The translations under genes were made by a program, and so were the position numbers. A stretch of 64,000 nt of DNA. Source: Selaginella moellendorffii. Lineage: Eukaryota > Streptophyta > Lycopodiopsida > Selaginellales > Selaginellaceae. The stretch spans positions 1,540,457 to 1,604,456 of the forward strand of contig NW_003314279.1 in the NCBI RefSeq assembly GCF_000143415.4, in the 5' to 3' direction. Positions 32,765 to 45,335 of the stretch are shown piece by piece; within the stretch, counting starts at the first letter, position 1, and every line of letters starts with the position of its first letter. The notes below the pieces were generated by a model. The model ran no database searches. It was not told where the DNA came from and worked only from the letters and a program-made list of their open reading frames with translations.

Positions 32765-34897
<2,133 letters not shown>

Positions 34898-34954
34898 TTG
34901 CCGCTAAAACCCTAACCCAAGAACCCTAAAAAAAAAGTTGAAATATATTTTTGA

Positions 34955-35141
34955 GAAAAAGAAAACTATAGTTTGTGCTAATCACACTCTCTCTAAAATT
35001 TTAAAAAAAATTCAAATAACTAAATAAACTTTTTCATTTAATTAGGTTATTTGAATATAGTTTTTTTTTTTAAATTCCATTCGTAGTTATGTTTTACATT
35101 AATGTGTTAGTAATGTTTTAGATTGGATTTATAAACTCCAT
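34955..35141. other. Intergenic AT-rich region
   Basis: No gene seen; it marks the sequence just outside the segmental duplication. Confidence 0.5.
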
Positions 35142-36056
35142 TTAGAGATTTTGTTTCCTGTGATTAATGGAAGCCCAAATTGCTTTTACATGAGTCATTC
35201 CATCAAAAGGCGTGTACTTGTAGATCACGAAGTTGCCATCGTCCTGAAGGGAGCTTGCTGTAGCATCGTCAGCAATTTCTGACTCCCATGCTGGATTTGC
35301 ATTCTCTCGCTTGTACACAGCTAAGACACCATTCTTGTGAAGGACGGCATAACAATTGCTGCCTTTGCCCCAAGAATCACTTGCCCATCTAGCCACATTC
35401 TGGCTATCATAGAGGACAAGGTTGCAATCGCTCTGCATGACCAGCGTGTACCATGCATTTGCTGACCTGAGATAGTGATTGGTGTATATGTACGTCCCAT
35501 CCTCGTACTTGTCCGTATAATCAACCTTGCTGAACAGGGTATTGAATTTGGGATCGCAGTCCCCTTGCACATTAGGTCCGGCAAGTTCAGGTGCAAGCGC
35601 TCCTGGCTGTGCAGCAGCACGGTCACCAGTACTGGTATCACCAGATTCCTGACACCGAATCTGCAAGATGTGTTCGGTACCTACAATGCTAGCAAATCCA
35701 CCTCTGATGGCTCGTTCCCACAAGTGTGGCAGGAGATCCACAGCATACTTATTCAGCCGCTCCCATGGTACCAAGTTTAACCACTGTGGGTCAGATGAAC
35801 ACGACGCTTCGTTCAACAACCAAGCCTCAACCCAGACACTTCTTCCCTCGACATTGATAATCTGATCTACAAGTATTTGGCCAGCATAGTAAGCGTCCCG
35901 ATAAGGAACATTTCGTAAGAAATTCAAGACTTTATTCATGAGCACACTGGCCCCTTGCTGAGTTAGTCTACCAGGTGACCCTGTAGGGTTTATCAACATC
36001 CCATGAGAAACAACCAAACACAGGCATAGCATGGATGCCACAAGAAGGAGAGACAT
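35142..36056 (-). CDS. Secreted bulb-type (GNA-like) mannose-binding lectin domain protein
   Basis: Intronless, 304 residues from the ATG at 36056, chosen because it begins a clear signal peptide (MSLLLVASMLCLCLVVSHG). Other in-frame ATGs lie upstream. The C-terminal part (about 190-300) is a B-lectin domain with three degenerate copies of the mannose-binding motif QxDxNxVxY: MQSDCNLVLYD, HKNGVLAVYK and LQDDGNFVIYK. Only the first is near perfect. The N-terminal part (about 20-150; VSHGMLINPTGSP..., EAWLLNEASCSSDP, AVDLLPHLWERAI) is not a domain I recognise. Such lectins are extracellular or vacuolar and often tied to defence. Single exon, no kinase domain. Expression evidence is absent, and it stands between a duplication edge and a retrotransposon. 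Confidence 0.72.
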   Translation of the reverse strand: MSLLLVASMLCLCLVVSHGMLINPTGSPGRLTQQGASVLMNKVLNFLRNVPYRDAYYAGQILVDQIINVEGRSVWVEAWLLNEASCSSDPQWLNLVPWERLNKYAVDLLPHLWERAIRGGFASIVGTEHILQIRCQESGDTSTGDRAAAQPGALAPELAGPNVQGDCDPKFNTLFSKVDYTDKYEDGTYIYTNHYLRSANAWYTLVMQSDCNLVLYDSQNVARWASDSWGKGSNCYAVLHKNGVLAVYKRENANPAWESEIADDATASSLQDDGNFVIYKYTPFDGMTHVKAIWASINHRKQNL

Positions 36057-36503
36057 GGTTTCTCTATTATGGAAATGCATGCTCACAGAATTTGCTGACA
36101 GACTTTCACAACACGAATGCATCATACACTTCCTATCTTGGAAGAGGAGGCGGAGGACAAACATGGATGACAATATTTTGCTTTGCTGCAATGCTGTGGC
36201 AAAAATGGTCGTCATAACATATTCATAGTAAAGTGCATGTGCCTTTGCCACGTGACGTTCATTGCCTTTTAGCTCTGAATCGAGGTGTCGAGGTGTTTAC
36301 CTTGTCCATGAGCCCCACAGAGTCGACCAGTGGGATAGGGACAAAGAACAGCCTGAACACCTTTGGCAGTGGTTTTCCAACAAACACAAACATTACAAAA
36401 CAAAAGCATATGTATTATATAGTAATATACATACTATTTCTTGGGTTTCCTTTTCTTTTTCTATCCAACAGTACCCTTGGCAATTTTGTGTATATCATGG
36501 TTT
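36057..36503. other. Intergenic region upstream of lectin gene
   Basis: Likely lectin promoter; no gene seen. The last bases form the target site of the gypsy insertion. Confidence 0.5.
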
Positions 36504-36678
36504 TGTGAGGGCCAAGTGTACAGTTATGATGCTGTATACTAATATTAGTGTAGTGGGATTTTGGTAGCCGTTGGATTAGTTTCAATCTGGACCACTCGCT
36601 CCTATATATAAACTAGGGTTTTTGGGCTAATTAATATGCATATTTCTGTATTCCCTTTTTATATTCCATGCACTCACA
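36504..36678 (+). repeat. 5' LTR of gypsy element 1
   Basis: 175 bp, ends TGTGAGGGC and GCACTCACA. A TATA-like CTATATATAAAC lies about 100 bp in, the likely promoter. Confidence 0.9.
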
Positions 36679-36734
36679 TTGGTGGAGTTGAGGGGCACCT
36701 TTGATTGTCCCTGAGGAGTGCTTGGATTTGGGAT

Positions 36735-36900
36735 TTTGGTTTAGATCTAACTTTTGCATTGTTTAAATCTAGCTTTTTCCATTTCCTTTCTTTTGTTCTT
36801 TCTTTTTAGGGTTTTGGTTTAGATCTAGCTTTTTGCGTTGTTTAGATCTACCATTTCCTTTTAGCTTTTTGTCATTTCTCTTCTTTTGCTCTTTCTTTTT
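36735..36900 (+). repeat. Imperfect tandem repeat in the 5' leader of gypsy element 1
   Basis: Two copies of a unit near 77 bp, each starting ATTTTGGTTTAGATCTA or GGTTTTGGTTTAGATCTA and ending in a T-rich stretch (TTCTTTTGTTCTTTCTTTTT). It lies in the untranslated leader before gag. Confidence 0.6.
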
Positions 36901-36949
36901 CGTTCATCTTCATAGCAGATTAGCAATCTCCTCCTTTAACTCTAAAGTA

Positions 36950-37844
36950 GCAATTGGTACAATTGCTTGATGTTATGCGCTTGCAATTGAACAACCAAAC
37001 TCAGTTGATGGCGGCATTTACGGCACGTGGTACAACTCCTCTTGCTCTTGGTGCCAATCCTCGCATTCGGCCGAAGTTCTTTCGCGGGAATCCTGGGGAT
37101 GATGTGTACCATTAGTTCGATCACTTCACAGTGATTGCCACATATCATTCTTGGGATGATGCTTGATGGTTGCGTGAGTTTCCCACGTGTCTCCAAGGGA
37201 CGGCGTTACAGTGGTACAATGGTTTGAGCGCAGCCACTCGTGGGGATTGGAGTGTTCTCCCGGACATTTTCAAACGCGCCTTCAGACATGCCGATGATTG
37301 TGATGATGCTTTCCAGCAATTGCATCGTCTTTGCCAAGGGCCATCTGAGTCGGTGATGTAATTTGGCGTTCGTTTCTGAAGTCTTTTGCTTCGTGCGGAG
37401 CCAAATATGTTGGAGCGAATCAAGCTAGGAATGTTGTGGCCAGCACTTCGTCAAGATCTTGTCGGCCTTGTGCATGCACTTGCTCCTGCCACCCTTGACG
37501 ATGCTCTTCGCTTGGCACAACGTTATGAGACATCGCCTCTTCCACTTCTCGCTGCAAGTCCTTCCGCTCCACTTCCTATGTGTGATGGTCCTGTTTCAAT
37601 GGAGGTTGATGCTGTTGCTGCTCGAGTCCAAGGACAAGCGCGAGGACGTGGTCGTGGCCGTGATGCTCGCTGTTGGGCGTGTGATGAAGTTGGTTATACT
37701 TATCGGCGTTGCCGTCGTTTTCCGGATTGGCAACCTCCATTTCCTGGGTGGAGACCTTGGCATCAACAACGTCCTGTGGGTGCTGCTATAGTGGAAGGTC
37801 TGGACACCGAGATGCATTCGGGAAACGAGGAGTCGTGCGAGTAA
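36950..37844 (+). pseudogene. gypsy element 1 gag remnant
   Basis: Reads QLNNQTQLMAAF...RPKFFRGNPGDD, FPTCLQGTALQWYNGLS and FKRAFRHADDCDDAF, the retrotransposon gag core. A zinc knuckle CWACDEVGYTYRRC follows near 37670, in which the His of the CCHC box is Tyr. Stops at about 37112, 37165, 37360 and 37378 break the first part. From 37386 to 37844 the frame is open. Confidence 0.8.
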
Positions 37845-37869
37845 CGGAGGGACCTTGCTCGAATAAATC

Positions 37870-39190
37870 AGTGACCCCTCCATTTTTCTTTCGGGAGTAT
37901 CATCAAGGGGTTCACTCGGCACCAGTTCATCCAGTGTTTACTTTCCAAGCTCGTTTTTATAACAAGAGGTCTCCTATTATTCTCTCCGTGTTGGTTGATA
38001 CAGATTCGAGTTTATCTTCTATTGCTCGACCTATTGCCACACGTTGTCGTCTACACTTGCGTCGTGCGGCGGAACCAATTTTCATTCTTTATGGCAACGG
38101 CCGTACACATGCATGTGCACGGGATGAGGTGGACTTGGTTGTGCGTGTGGGCGATCTCGAGCTTGAGTTGCAGTTAAACGAAGTGACGATCCCAGATGTG
38201 TATCCTCTTCCTCACATTGTTGATCTCTTGGATCGTCTGGGGCGAAGTCGTTGGTTCACCAAGCTAGATCTTGCTTCTGGGTATTAGCAAGTACCGATGG
38301 CCGACGAAGATATTCCTAAGATTGCTTTTCGTACACCATTTGGTTTGTACAAGTTCTTGGTGATGCCGTTTGGTTTGAACAATGCTCCAGTAACTTTCTA
38401 GCGGATGATGGACAAGGTCCTTTGCGATATGCCGGAGGTGACTGCTGACTTCATTGATGATGTCTTGATCCACTCGGAGGGGACGTGGGAGGAGCACGTT
38501 CATGATGTTTGTAAAGTGTTGGATCGACTACGCGACGTTGGTTTAAAGCTGAAGCGGTCAAAGTGCGTGTTTGGGTCCAAAGACACAACTTATCTTGGGT
38601 ACCGTATTTCTCGTGAGGGTTTGCAAGTTGATCCTGACAAACTTGTGGCTGTTCTAAAGTTCCCTACTCCGAAGTGTGTGAATGATGTGCAACGTTTTTT
38701 GGGTAAGGTGCAGTATCTCGGTCGTTTTGTGGATCATCTTTCCGATCGCACTACACCATTGCGAGCGTTGCTGAAGTCATCAACGTCATCTTTCATCTGG
38801 TCTCCGGATTGTGAGCGGGCATTTGTGGATCTCAAAGAGCTATTGACGACTCCTTCGATTTTGGCATATTCTAACTACACTCGACCTTTTATTTTGCGCG
38901 TGGATGCTTCTGACATTGGTCTTGGAGGTGTGTTGATGCAAGAGAGCTCGAGTGTGCCTAGTCAGCGCCATCTCATTGCATACATAAGCTATACATTACA
39001 ACCAACGGAGATGAACTACTCCACGATGGAGAAGGAGTGTTTAGCAGCAGTCTGGGGTTTCGAGAAACTTCATGCATATCTACATGGTTCTCAGACGTTA
39101 CTTGAAGGTGACCATGCTGCTGTTACTTCATTATTGAAGCGGAAGAACCTGGTTGGTCATACGGTTCGATGGGCTTTGAAACTTTAAATA
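37870..39190 (+). pseudogene. gypsy element 1 protease - reverse transcriptase - RNase H remnant
   Basis: The protease region (VLVDTDSSLSS, near 37990) leads within about 55 residues into VTIPDVYPLPHIVDLLDRLG of the RT palm, so the linker and RT fingers are missing. The RT active site is FIDDVLIHS near 38460, then GYRISREGLQVDPDK and FLGKVQYLGRFV. RNase H starts RVDASDIGLGGVL near 38900 and reaches KECLAAVWGFEKL. Stops occur at 38286, 38400 and 39187. Confidence 0.85.
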
Positions 39191-39199
39191 TATGATTTC

Positions 39200-40758
39200 G
39201 ATGTTGTTCATCGCCCAGGGAGTTCTATGGCTGATGCTGATGCCCTTTCTCGAGCTCGTCTTCCTTCTCCACTCACTTCTCATGTTTCTAATGAACCTGT
39301 TGTTCCAGCATCTATGGATTTTCTAGATGAGGATTCTGTGCCATCGGTGGTTGCTGTCCTTGACGTTCAGTGTCCACAGGGCGCAGAGCAAGATCTACCT
39401 TCTCTTGATGAGGTTCGCGAGGCTCAAAAGATTGAGCCGTGGATTCGAAGGCTTCGAGATGGGTTTGAGAATCTTGCATCACTTGCTAATGACTTGCTTT
39501 TCCGGCATTTACATTCTCAATATCATCTTGAAGATGGCCTTCTTTATTTTGTGGGGACGGATCCTGATGATCATTTACGGCTGGTGGTGCCTCGGTGTTT
39601 ATTCCGCGGTTTCTCCATGCCTACCATGATCCTCCTGTTCTAGGTGGGCATATGGGACACCGTCGTGTCACCGAGAAGCTGCATAGGTCTTTCTATTGGC
39701 CGAAGATGCGACGTGATATTATCCGGTATGTGCGTAGCTGCGTTTGGTGCCAAGCTCGTAATACTCCCCCTCGTGCTGCAGAAGGACGGTTGGAGTCAAT
39801 TGCGGTTTCCCGTCCGTTTGAGTTAGTGGCATTTGATCTTATGGGACCTTTTCCACAGTTGACTGCTGGCAATGAGTATATTATTATTGCTTCTGACTAT
39901 TTGACTCGTTGGGTGGAAGTTGGTGCTCTTGCTAGCGCCTCTGCAACTGCTGTTGGATATTTCCTCCTCAATCGAGTGGTGTTCCAGCATTCTTGTCCAG
40001 AGTGGATTCTTTCGGATAATGGTCCCGCATTTATGGCTGAGGCATTTCATGTTTTGACGTCTCGATTGGGGATATGCCATACTTTCACGAGTGCTTATCA
40101 TCCACAATCAGACGGTCTGGTGGAACGACTTGTTCGGACATTCAAAGGGATGATTGCGAAGTATGTGAACTTTCAGCATTCGGATTGGGATGGTTATTTG
40201 CCATTTCTTCGGTATGCCTATGTCACAGGGGTGTAGAGTTCTGTTGATGCTTCACCATATAAACTTCTATATGGTCATGATCCAATATTACCAACGGAGC
40301 TGGGTTTACCTTCGCGATTGCCATAAGCTCCTGATGCTAGGTCATGGGATTAATATTTGACGAGCATTCTTCCACTTGTCCGAGCAGAGTTTGCCAAACA
40401 CTTAGGCTGCGTACAAGTGGGATAACAAAGGCGCTACAACTCCCATCATCATCCACATGCAGAGTACAAAGTGGATGATTTGGTGTTAGTCCGTTTTCCC
40501 CATCTTACGGTACGTGGTTTATCTAAAGGGCTCCTTGCGCAATGGAAAGGACCATATCGGGTATTGCAACAAGTTGGACCACAAGTTTATGAGGTTCGGC
40601 ATAACATCCAGCAGGCCGATCCTCCAGAGATTGTGCATGTGCAGCAGTTAAAACGCTTCATACAAAGGGATCAGGAGCAATTAATGCCGTCTACAGATCC
40701 GCCGATGCCTCCTCTTGACGTTCCTCCAGATCCTGGCCCATCTACAAGAGAACCCTAA
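39200..40758 (+). pseudogene. gypsy element 1 integrase remnant
   Basis: The HHCC zinc domain (HMGHRRVTEKLHRSFYWP ... CVWCQA) is at about 39650-39760. The catalytic core shows the D,D(35)E residues in FDLMGPF, LSDNGPAF and HPQSDGLVER. The tail (LVLVRFPHLTVRGLSKGLL, then AQWKGPYRVLQQVGP) ends at 40758. Stops at about 39643, 40234 and near 40350 disable it. Confidence 0.85.
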
Positions 40759-40775
40759 TAGCCTTCCATTATTCT

Positions 40776-40790
40776 GAGAGGAGGGGATGA
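40776..40790 (+). other. Polypurine tract of gypsy element 1
   Basis: GAGAGGAGGGGATGA directly precedes the 3' LTR, the expected position for plus-strand priming. Confidence 0.6.
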
Positions 40791-40965
40791 TGTGAGGGCT
40801 AAGTGTACGGTTACGATGCCGTATACTAATATTAGCATAGTGGGATTTTGGTAGCCGTCAGATTGGTTTCAATTTGGACCACTCGCTTCTGTATATAAGC
40901 TAGGGTTTTTGGGCTAATTAATATGCACATTTCTGTATTCCTTTTCCATATTCCAAGCACTCACA
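40791..40965 (+). repeat. 3' LTR of gypsy element 1
   Basis: 175 bp, partner of 36504-36678. Confidence 0.9.
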
Positions 40966-41249
40966 GTTTCAAATTGGGGGGATTTCAAAAAATAAATTAA
41001 TGTAGAAAATATAACATATTAATATGTTAATTTTATTATTTAATTTAAGATTAAATTAATTAATTTGAGCCAATTTATGACCCATGTAATGAACTTGGCC
41101 ACAATTCATGTACTTGTAGACAATCCATATGATTATGTTGAATTTATCATGTTTTATTAATTAATAAGTTGATTTAATTATTTAATTTACCTCAAATTAA
41201 ATAATTTTCTCTAATTAATTAATTTTGCCTCAGTTTTAAAAAATTAAAA

Positions 41250-42060
41250 ATATAATAGCATTTTGATCCACATTTTCTTCTATATAACCTAGGGTTTTGG
41301 ACTAATATAAATATACATATTATACATAGGAGATGAAGGGCAATGTTAAGAGTAATTGGATTTATTTTATTTTTTTATTTAACTTTTGCATTGTTTAGAT
41401 TTGTTTTGTTCTTGTAAATGTTCCATTTCTTTTTTATTGCTCTCTTTCATCAAAAGGTTCATTTAATACCTATTTAACCACTTTCTAAGTTTCTTTTATA
41501 ATAAAAGGTCTATCCTTTTTTGTATTTCCTTATACGAATTTAAACTTATCTTTCATTGCTCTGTCTGTTACTATATCTTATTGTCTACATTTACATCATA
41601 TGGTAAAGCTAGTTTTCACTCTCTATAACAACAACCATATGCATATGTATAGCATAAAACAAATTTAGTTGTGTGATCATAAACTTGAGTTTAAATTGTT
41701 ATAGATAGTGCTAAATCAAAATTTTATTACATGATTTTTTCATTTGAATAATACTTTTGCAACTTTCCAGTGGATAATAGATAAGTTTCTCTACAATATG
41801 CTAAAAATAACTACTAACATTATTATTGATACTTTGATCCACTCAAAAGGGACATAATAGGAGTATATATGTCTATAATATCCAAAAGGTGTTAAATTAA
41901 TTGTGTCAAATTGATTTGAAACTAAAGTAGTCTAATTGCTTGTTTGGATCCCAAGATTTATCTTGGGTATTGCATTTCTCACAAAGACATATAAGTTGAT
42001 CTTGATAGATTTATAATTGTTTTAAAATTTGATAGTTAGAATCAATTATAATTTCCCATT
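41250..42060 (+). mobile_element. Decayed fragment of the gypsy element 1 family
   Basis: About 41270-41330 resembles the LTR end (AACCTAGGGTTTTGGACTAAT). 41370-41460 resembles the T-rich leader. 41480-41700 follows the protease region (TTTCTTTTATAATAAAAGGTCT) and 41760-42010 the RT region around 38390-38640. It is very AT-rich with stops throughout and is internally deleted. Confidence 0.6.
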
Positions 42061-43778
42061 TATTTGTGCTAATAGATCTAGTGCAACCTCTCTATTGCCA
42101 CACTACAGTTGGGAACTTGAAAATTTAGTTTTGCAATTGTGTGGGAAAATATAATTAAATTATATAGCTACATTACAGAAATTTTCTCCTAGCAAATAGA
42201 CTAATGACATTAGCTCTCTTGTGTCAAAGCCTTTTCTTTCTATCTACCAATCTCAAGTGGCAATTATAAAAGCCAGCAATTCCATCTCTAAGATAAAGAG
42301 GGTAATGAGTTGCACTCCATTGCTTTCAAGAACAATATTAGCAAAAATCATTACATGTCTAGGGTGGAAGCTATGGAGTACATGTTGAGCTATGCCCAAG
42401 TAGAAAAAGAGAATGCATGACATTAAGGATGCAAAAGTAGATCCTATGAAGTTTTTGAAACTTTAAATTTGTTTAAATAGAGAACAAAAGAATTCACCTA
42501 TCTATACAAAATAGAAGCACTTACAAAGAATATAAACAATTGGAGTTTATGTAAATGCTGCATGGAGGCATTTGCATAGAAGCTACATATGACTGTCAAT
42601 ATACTCAAATATGGATCAAACTCCCAATTTTATGTATTTTTGCTCTCAACTAATGTGAATAAACAACCTTACTCCTCAATAGTGTGGCTTGTTCACCTTT
42701 GTATAAAAAAGGGGTGTATTTCTATATTTAGAGCCTACTTATCATTTCTAAAAATACCTAAAACACATTTCTTTATTAAGTAGTATATCTATATATTTGT
42801 TCTACAAATAAAATTGAGATATAAAATGAAAACTCAATCTAATGAGTGGTGCTCATAATGTTAATTCATGCTTATAAACAAAATAAATTACCCCATTAAA
42901 ATTACCTTTTTGTCTTCTTCTTTTTAGTATTGTAGTGATTACCACTATATGCTATGCATGCTTGTCTAGTCATTTACAAATTTGATGATGTGTGTAGCAG
43001 CCAGAAGTAAAAGCCACAATCATATAGTCAACTTGCAAGAATTTATAAATGAAAAATACTTTTAAAACTATAGGGAAAATGTAATGCATGTGGTTTTGAC
43101 CCTTTATCCTATGGTGATTTACCATAGGATAACACCAAAAAGTGGAAGCTAAACCTTCTTTATGCCATATGACACATGCCAGACGCAGAACAAGGACAAA
43201 CACACAAATGGGAGTTTCAGGTTGGTTAGCCATGCTTGACTTACCCACTATCCCTAATATACATTTGGAACCCCCCCCCATAGCCCAGCCACCCATCCCC
43301 CCCTAAGGAACACACGTTTTGGGCTTTCACCTTAAGCCTCCCTCAGTATCAGGAGTTAGTATTTGAGACAGGCTTGAAACTTATTAAATATGAAATGGCA
43401 TTAAATTGTGAATTTGGACACGGGATGAGTTTATGTGTTGTGGGTGCTTTACATAACCCACAACACATTTAATAAAAAAAATAATTATGAAAAAGAAAGA
43501 TTCATAAAAGTTGCAATGGAAGAACACTACAACCCATATAACAAGAGACTAAACTTATACGTTTATGTAACAAGAACGTTAATGTGACCTCTAGGTAGGT
43601 GTTCAAATAGCTAAAGCATCTTCTTTCACTATAAAACTTGTGCCAGAAAACCTGTTGCTATCTATACAAGAAAAATCAAAGTTCAAGAGAAGAGAAGAAA
43701 AATAAGAGATAAAAAAAAGAGAAAAAAGAAAAAAAGAAAAGCAAGGTGTTTATACATAAATGGATGTTCTCTAACTGG
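42061..43778. other. AT-rich intergenic sequence without genes
   Basis: No coding frame supported. It includes the repeat at 43090-43260, a run of C near 43270-43305 and a purine-rich A/G stretch near 43690-43745. Confidence 0.55.
43090..43260. repeat. Reduced copy of the repeat at 4130-4640
   Basis: Shares TTTATCCTAT, GTGATTTACCATAGGATAAC and GCCAGACG-AGAA-AAGGA with the longer copy; about 350 bp are missing between them. Confidence 0.5.
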
Positions 43779-44985
43779 ATGTCTGGATTTGGAACCACCA
43801 CATGCCGATCGAACTGACCAGGACGGATAAGCGCCTTGTCGAGAGATTCGGGAAGTTCGTAGCCGCGATCACTATGATGCCTTCGTTTTGCTTGAAACCG
43901 TTCAGCTCCACCAGCATGTACTGTTGGTCCTTGGGATTTCAGCTCCCACCTATTGCATCAATTTCGTCCATGAAGATTATGCATGGCGAGTGCTTGCGAA
44001 TAAGTCCCGCACTCGCCGAGCACCACATCCGACGAACACTTCCTCGAACTCGCTCCCGCTGCAATAGAAAAACGGTACCCCTGCTTCACCAGCAGTTGCC
44101 CGAGCCAGCATCGTCTTTCCAGTCGCTGCATTGCAAGCCATGCTCTACGATGCTTACCTTTGCTGAGGCCCTTGTCCTTGACAATGGCCCCAACGCCAGA
44201 GAGAAGGAGAAAGCCCAGAGCCAAGGTTCGAACAGTCCGCCACACTTGAACTCTAAAACCTCCTTCGGACGTGACCATGTGGATTGGCGCACTGGGAGAG
44301 CCCAAAATTCCGTCTTTCGTGGCTGCTCCTACTGCCTGCCGAAGACATGATCGGTCGCGCCTCAGCTTGAAAACTTCCTAGCGATGCAGTTACTCTTACA
44401 CAGTTTAAAAAAAAAAAAGAGGATCAGATCCGATAAAGAAAGAGTTACAGCGTTTACCTCTTTGCAGCGTTTTCAACAAGGCACTGTCATCGAGCCTATC
44501 GACCTTGACGAGAGCTTTGAGATACTCGGCCAAAGCACCAGCGCTGTGCTGCGGAAGTGGTCTACTCTCGAACCACCAAATCACTCCCTCGGGATCCACC
44601 TTGTTAAGATCTCTTAGAAACTTCACTTGTTTCTCCGAGCATCGGGCCCTCCTTCTCTCTCCAGCTCCTCCAGCCTTCTCGAGAAATTGCTTGTGTAGCT
44701 CGACATGCAGCGTCTCTTGAGGCGATTCAACACGATCCCTGCGCCATCCGAAATTCAAGCATCATTAGCAACGGGAAGAGGACGAGGGAAATCGGATAGA
44801 AAAATGCCTGCATCCAGCTGCTTCAACACAATCGCGCGTCCCAGCCCATACAAGGATGCCGCCGACACCATCTGCTTGGCGGAGGAGCCTCCCTGTGGTC
44901 GAAATCCGCGGGCAATCAGCGCGGGCGCAGCCCTAATGGGAGAGAGGAAAGAGAGCGCCATACCTTCTCCAGCAACTGACGCCAT
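43779..44985 (-). pseudogene. FTSH4 pseudogene (5' half, duplicated)
   Basis: Corresponds to exons 1-3 and part of exon 5 of the intact gene at 23175-25764. Exon 6, with the protease motif, is absent because the duplication starts inside exon 5. Exon 4 and its flanks are deleted, so exon 5 joins the intron next to exon 3 at about 44123. Small lesions add to this: a 1-bp loss in exon 2 (TTCTCCGAGC against TTCTCCTGAGC), 5 bp lost in exon 3, and further deletions in the AAA part that remove residues before Walker B. The ATG (44985) and exon 1 remain intact. No functional product is possible. Confidence 0.9.
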
Positions 44986-45335
44986 GCCATGCCGCCCGAG
45001 CTCCCAAAATCGATCCTTCACGCGCTAGGGCGCCCTGGCAGCCACCGCCTCCGCGAGAAGTCCCCAAACCATCAAGAACACGAGAATACCCAGAGGGTTT
45101 CAACCTCCGCGTTTCAATTTCGTGGCATATTCTCCCGCGTGAGACGGAATATTCTAAAAGTACACATTCAAAAAAAAAAAAAAACCCAGCCTTTTGGCTG
45201 GTTATATAATTCAAAGAAAACTGTACATTCTCTTCATTGTAAAAAATGTTGTGATGCCCCTGGAGCTATCGTTATGGGGGCAGCACCGAGTTTCTTCGTT
45301 CTTTAGAATTTCTCCCACGAAAACCAATTGATCGA
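44986..45335. other. Intergenic region, copy B
   Basis: Counterpart of 25765-26122 with several indels and an insertion GATGCCCCTGGAGC-like near 45253. No gene seen. Confidence 0.5.

Larger units (their letters stand above)
36504..40965 (+). mobile_element. Ty3/gypsy LTR retrotransposon, both LTRs present, internally deleted
   Basis: Two 175-bp LTRs (36504-36678, 40791-40965), TGTGAGG...CTCACA, differ at about 18 positions by eye, 17 of them transitions. The flanking GTTT (36500-36503, 40966-40969) may be a target site duplication. Domain order is gag, protease, reverse transcriptase, RNase H, integrase, which marks Ty3/gypsy. No chromodomain is seen. Stops interrupt gag and RT, and protease runs straight into the RT YPLPHI block, so the N-terminal RT region is deleted. 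It is not autonomous. It is the best copy of the family whose decayed relatives lie at 372-3624, 41250-42060 and 61655-63100. Confidence 0.92.

Noticed and set aside
35142-36251. Longer lectin start at 36251
   Set aside because: The codon there is GTG, and the extension would bury the signal peptide; ATG 36056 is preferred.
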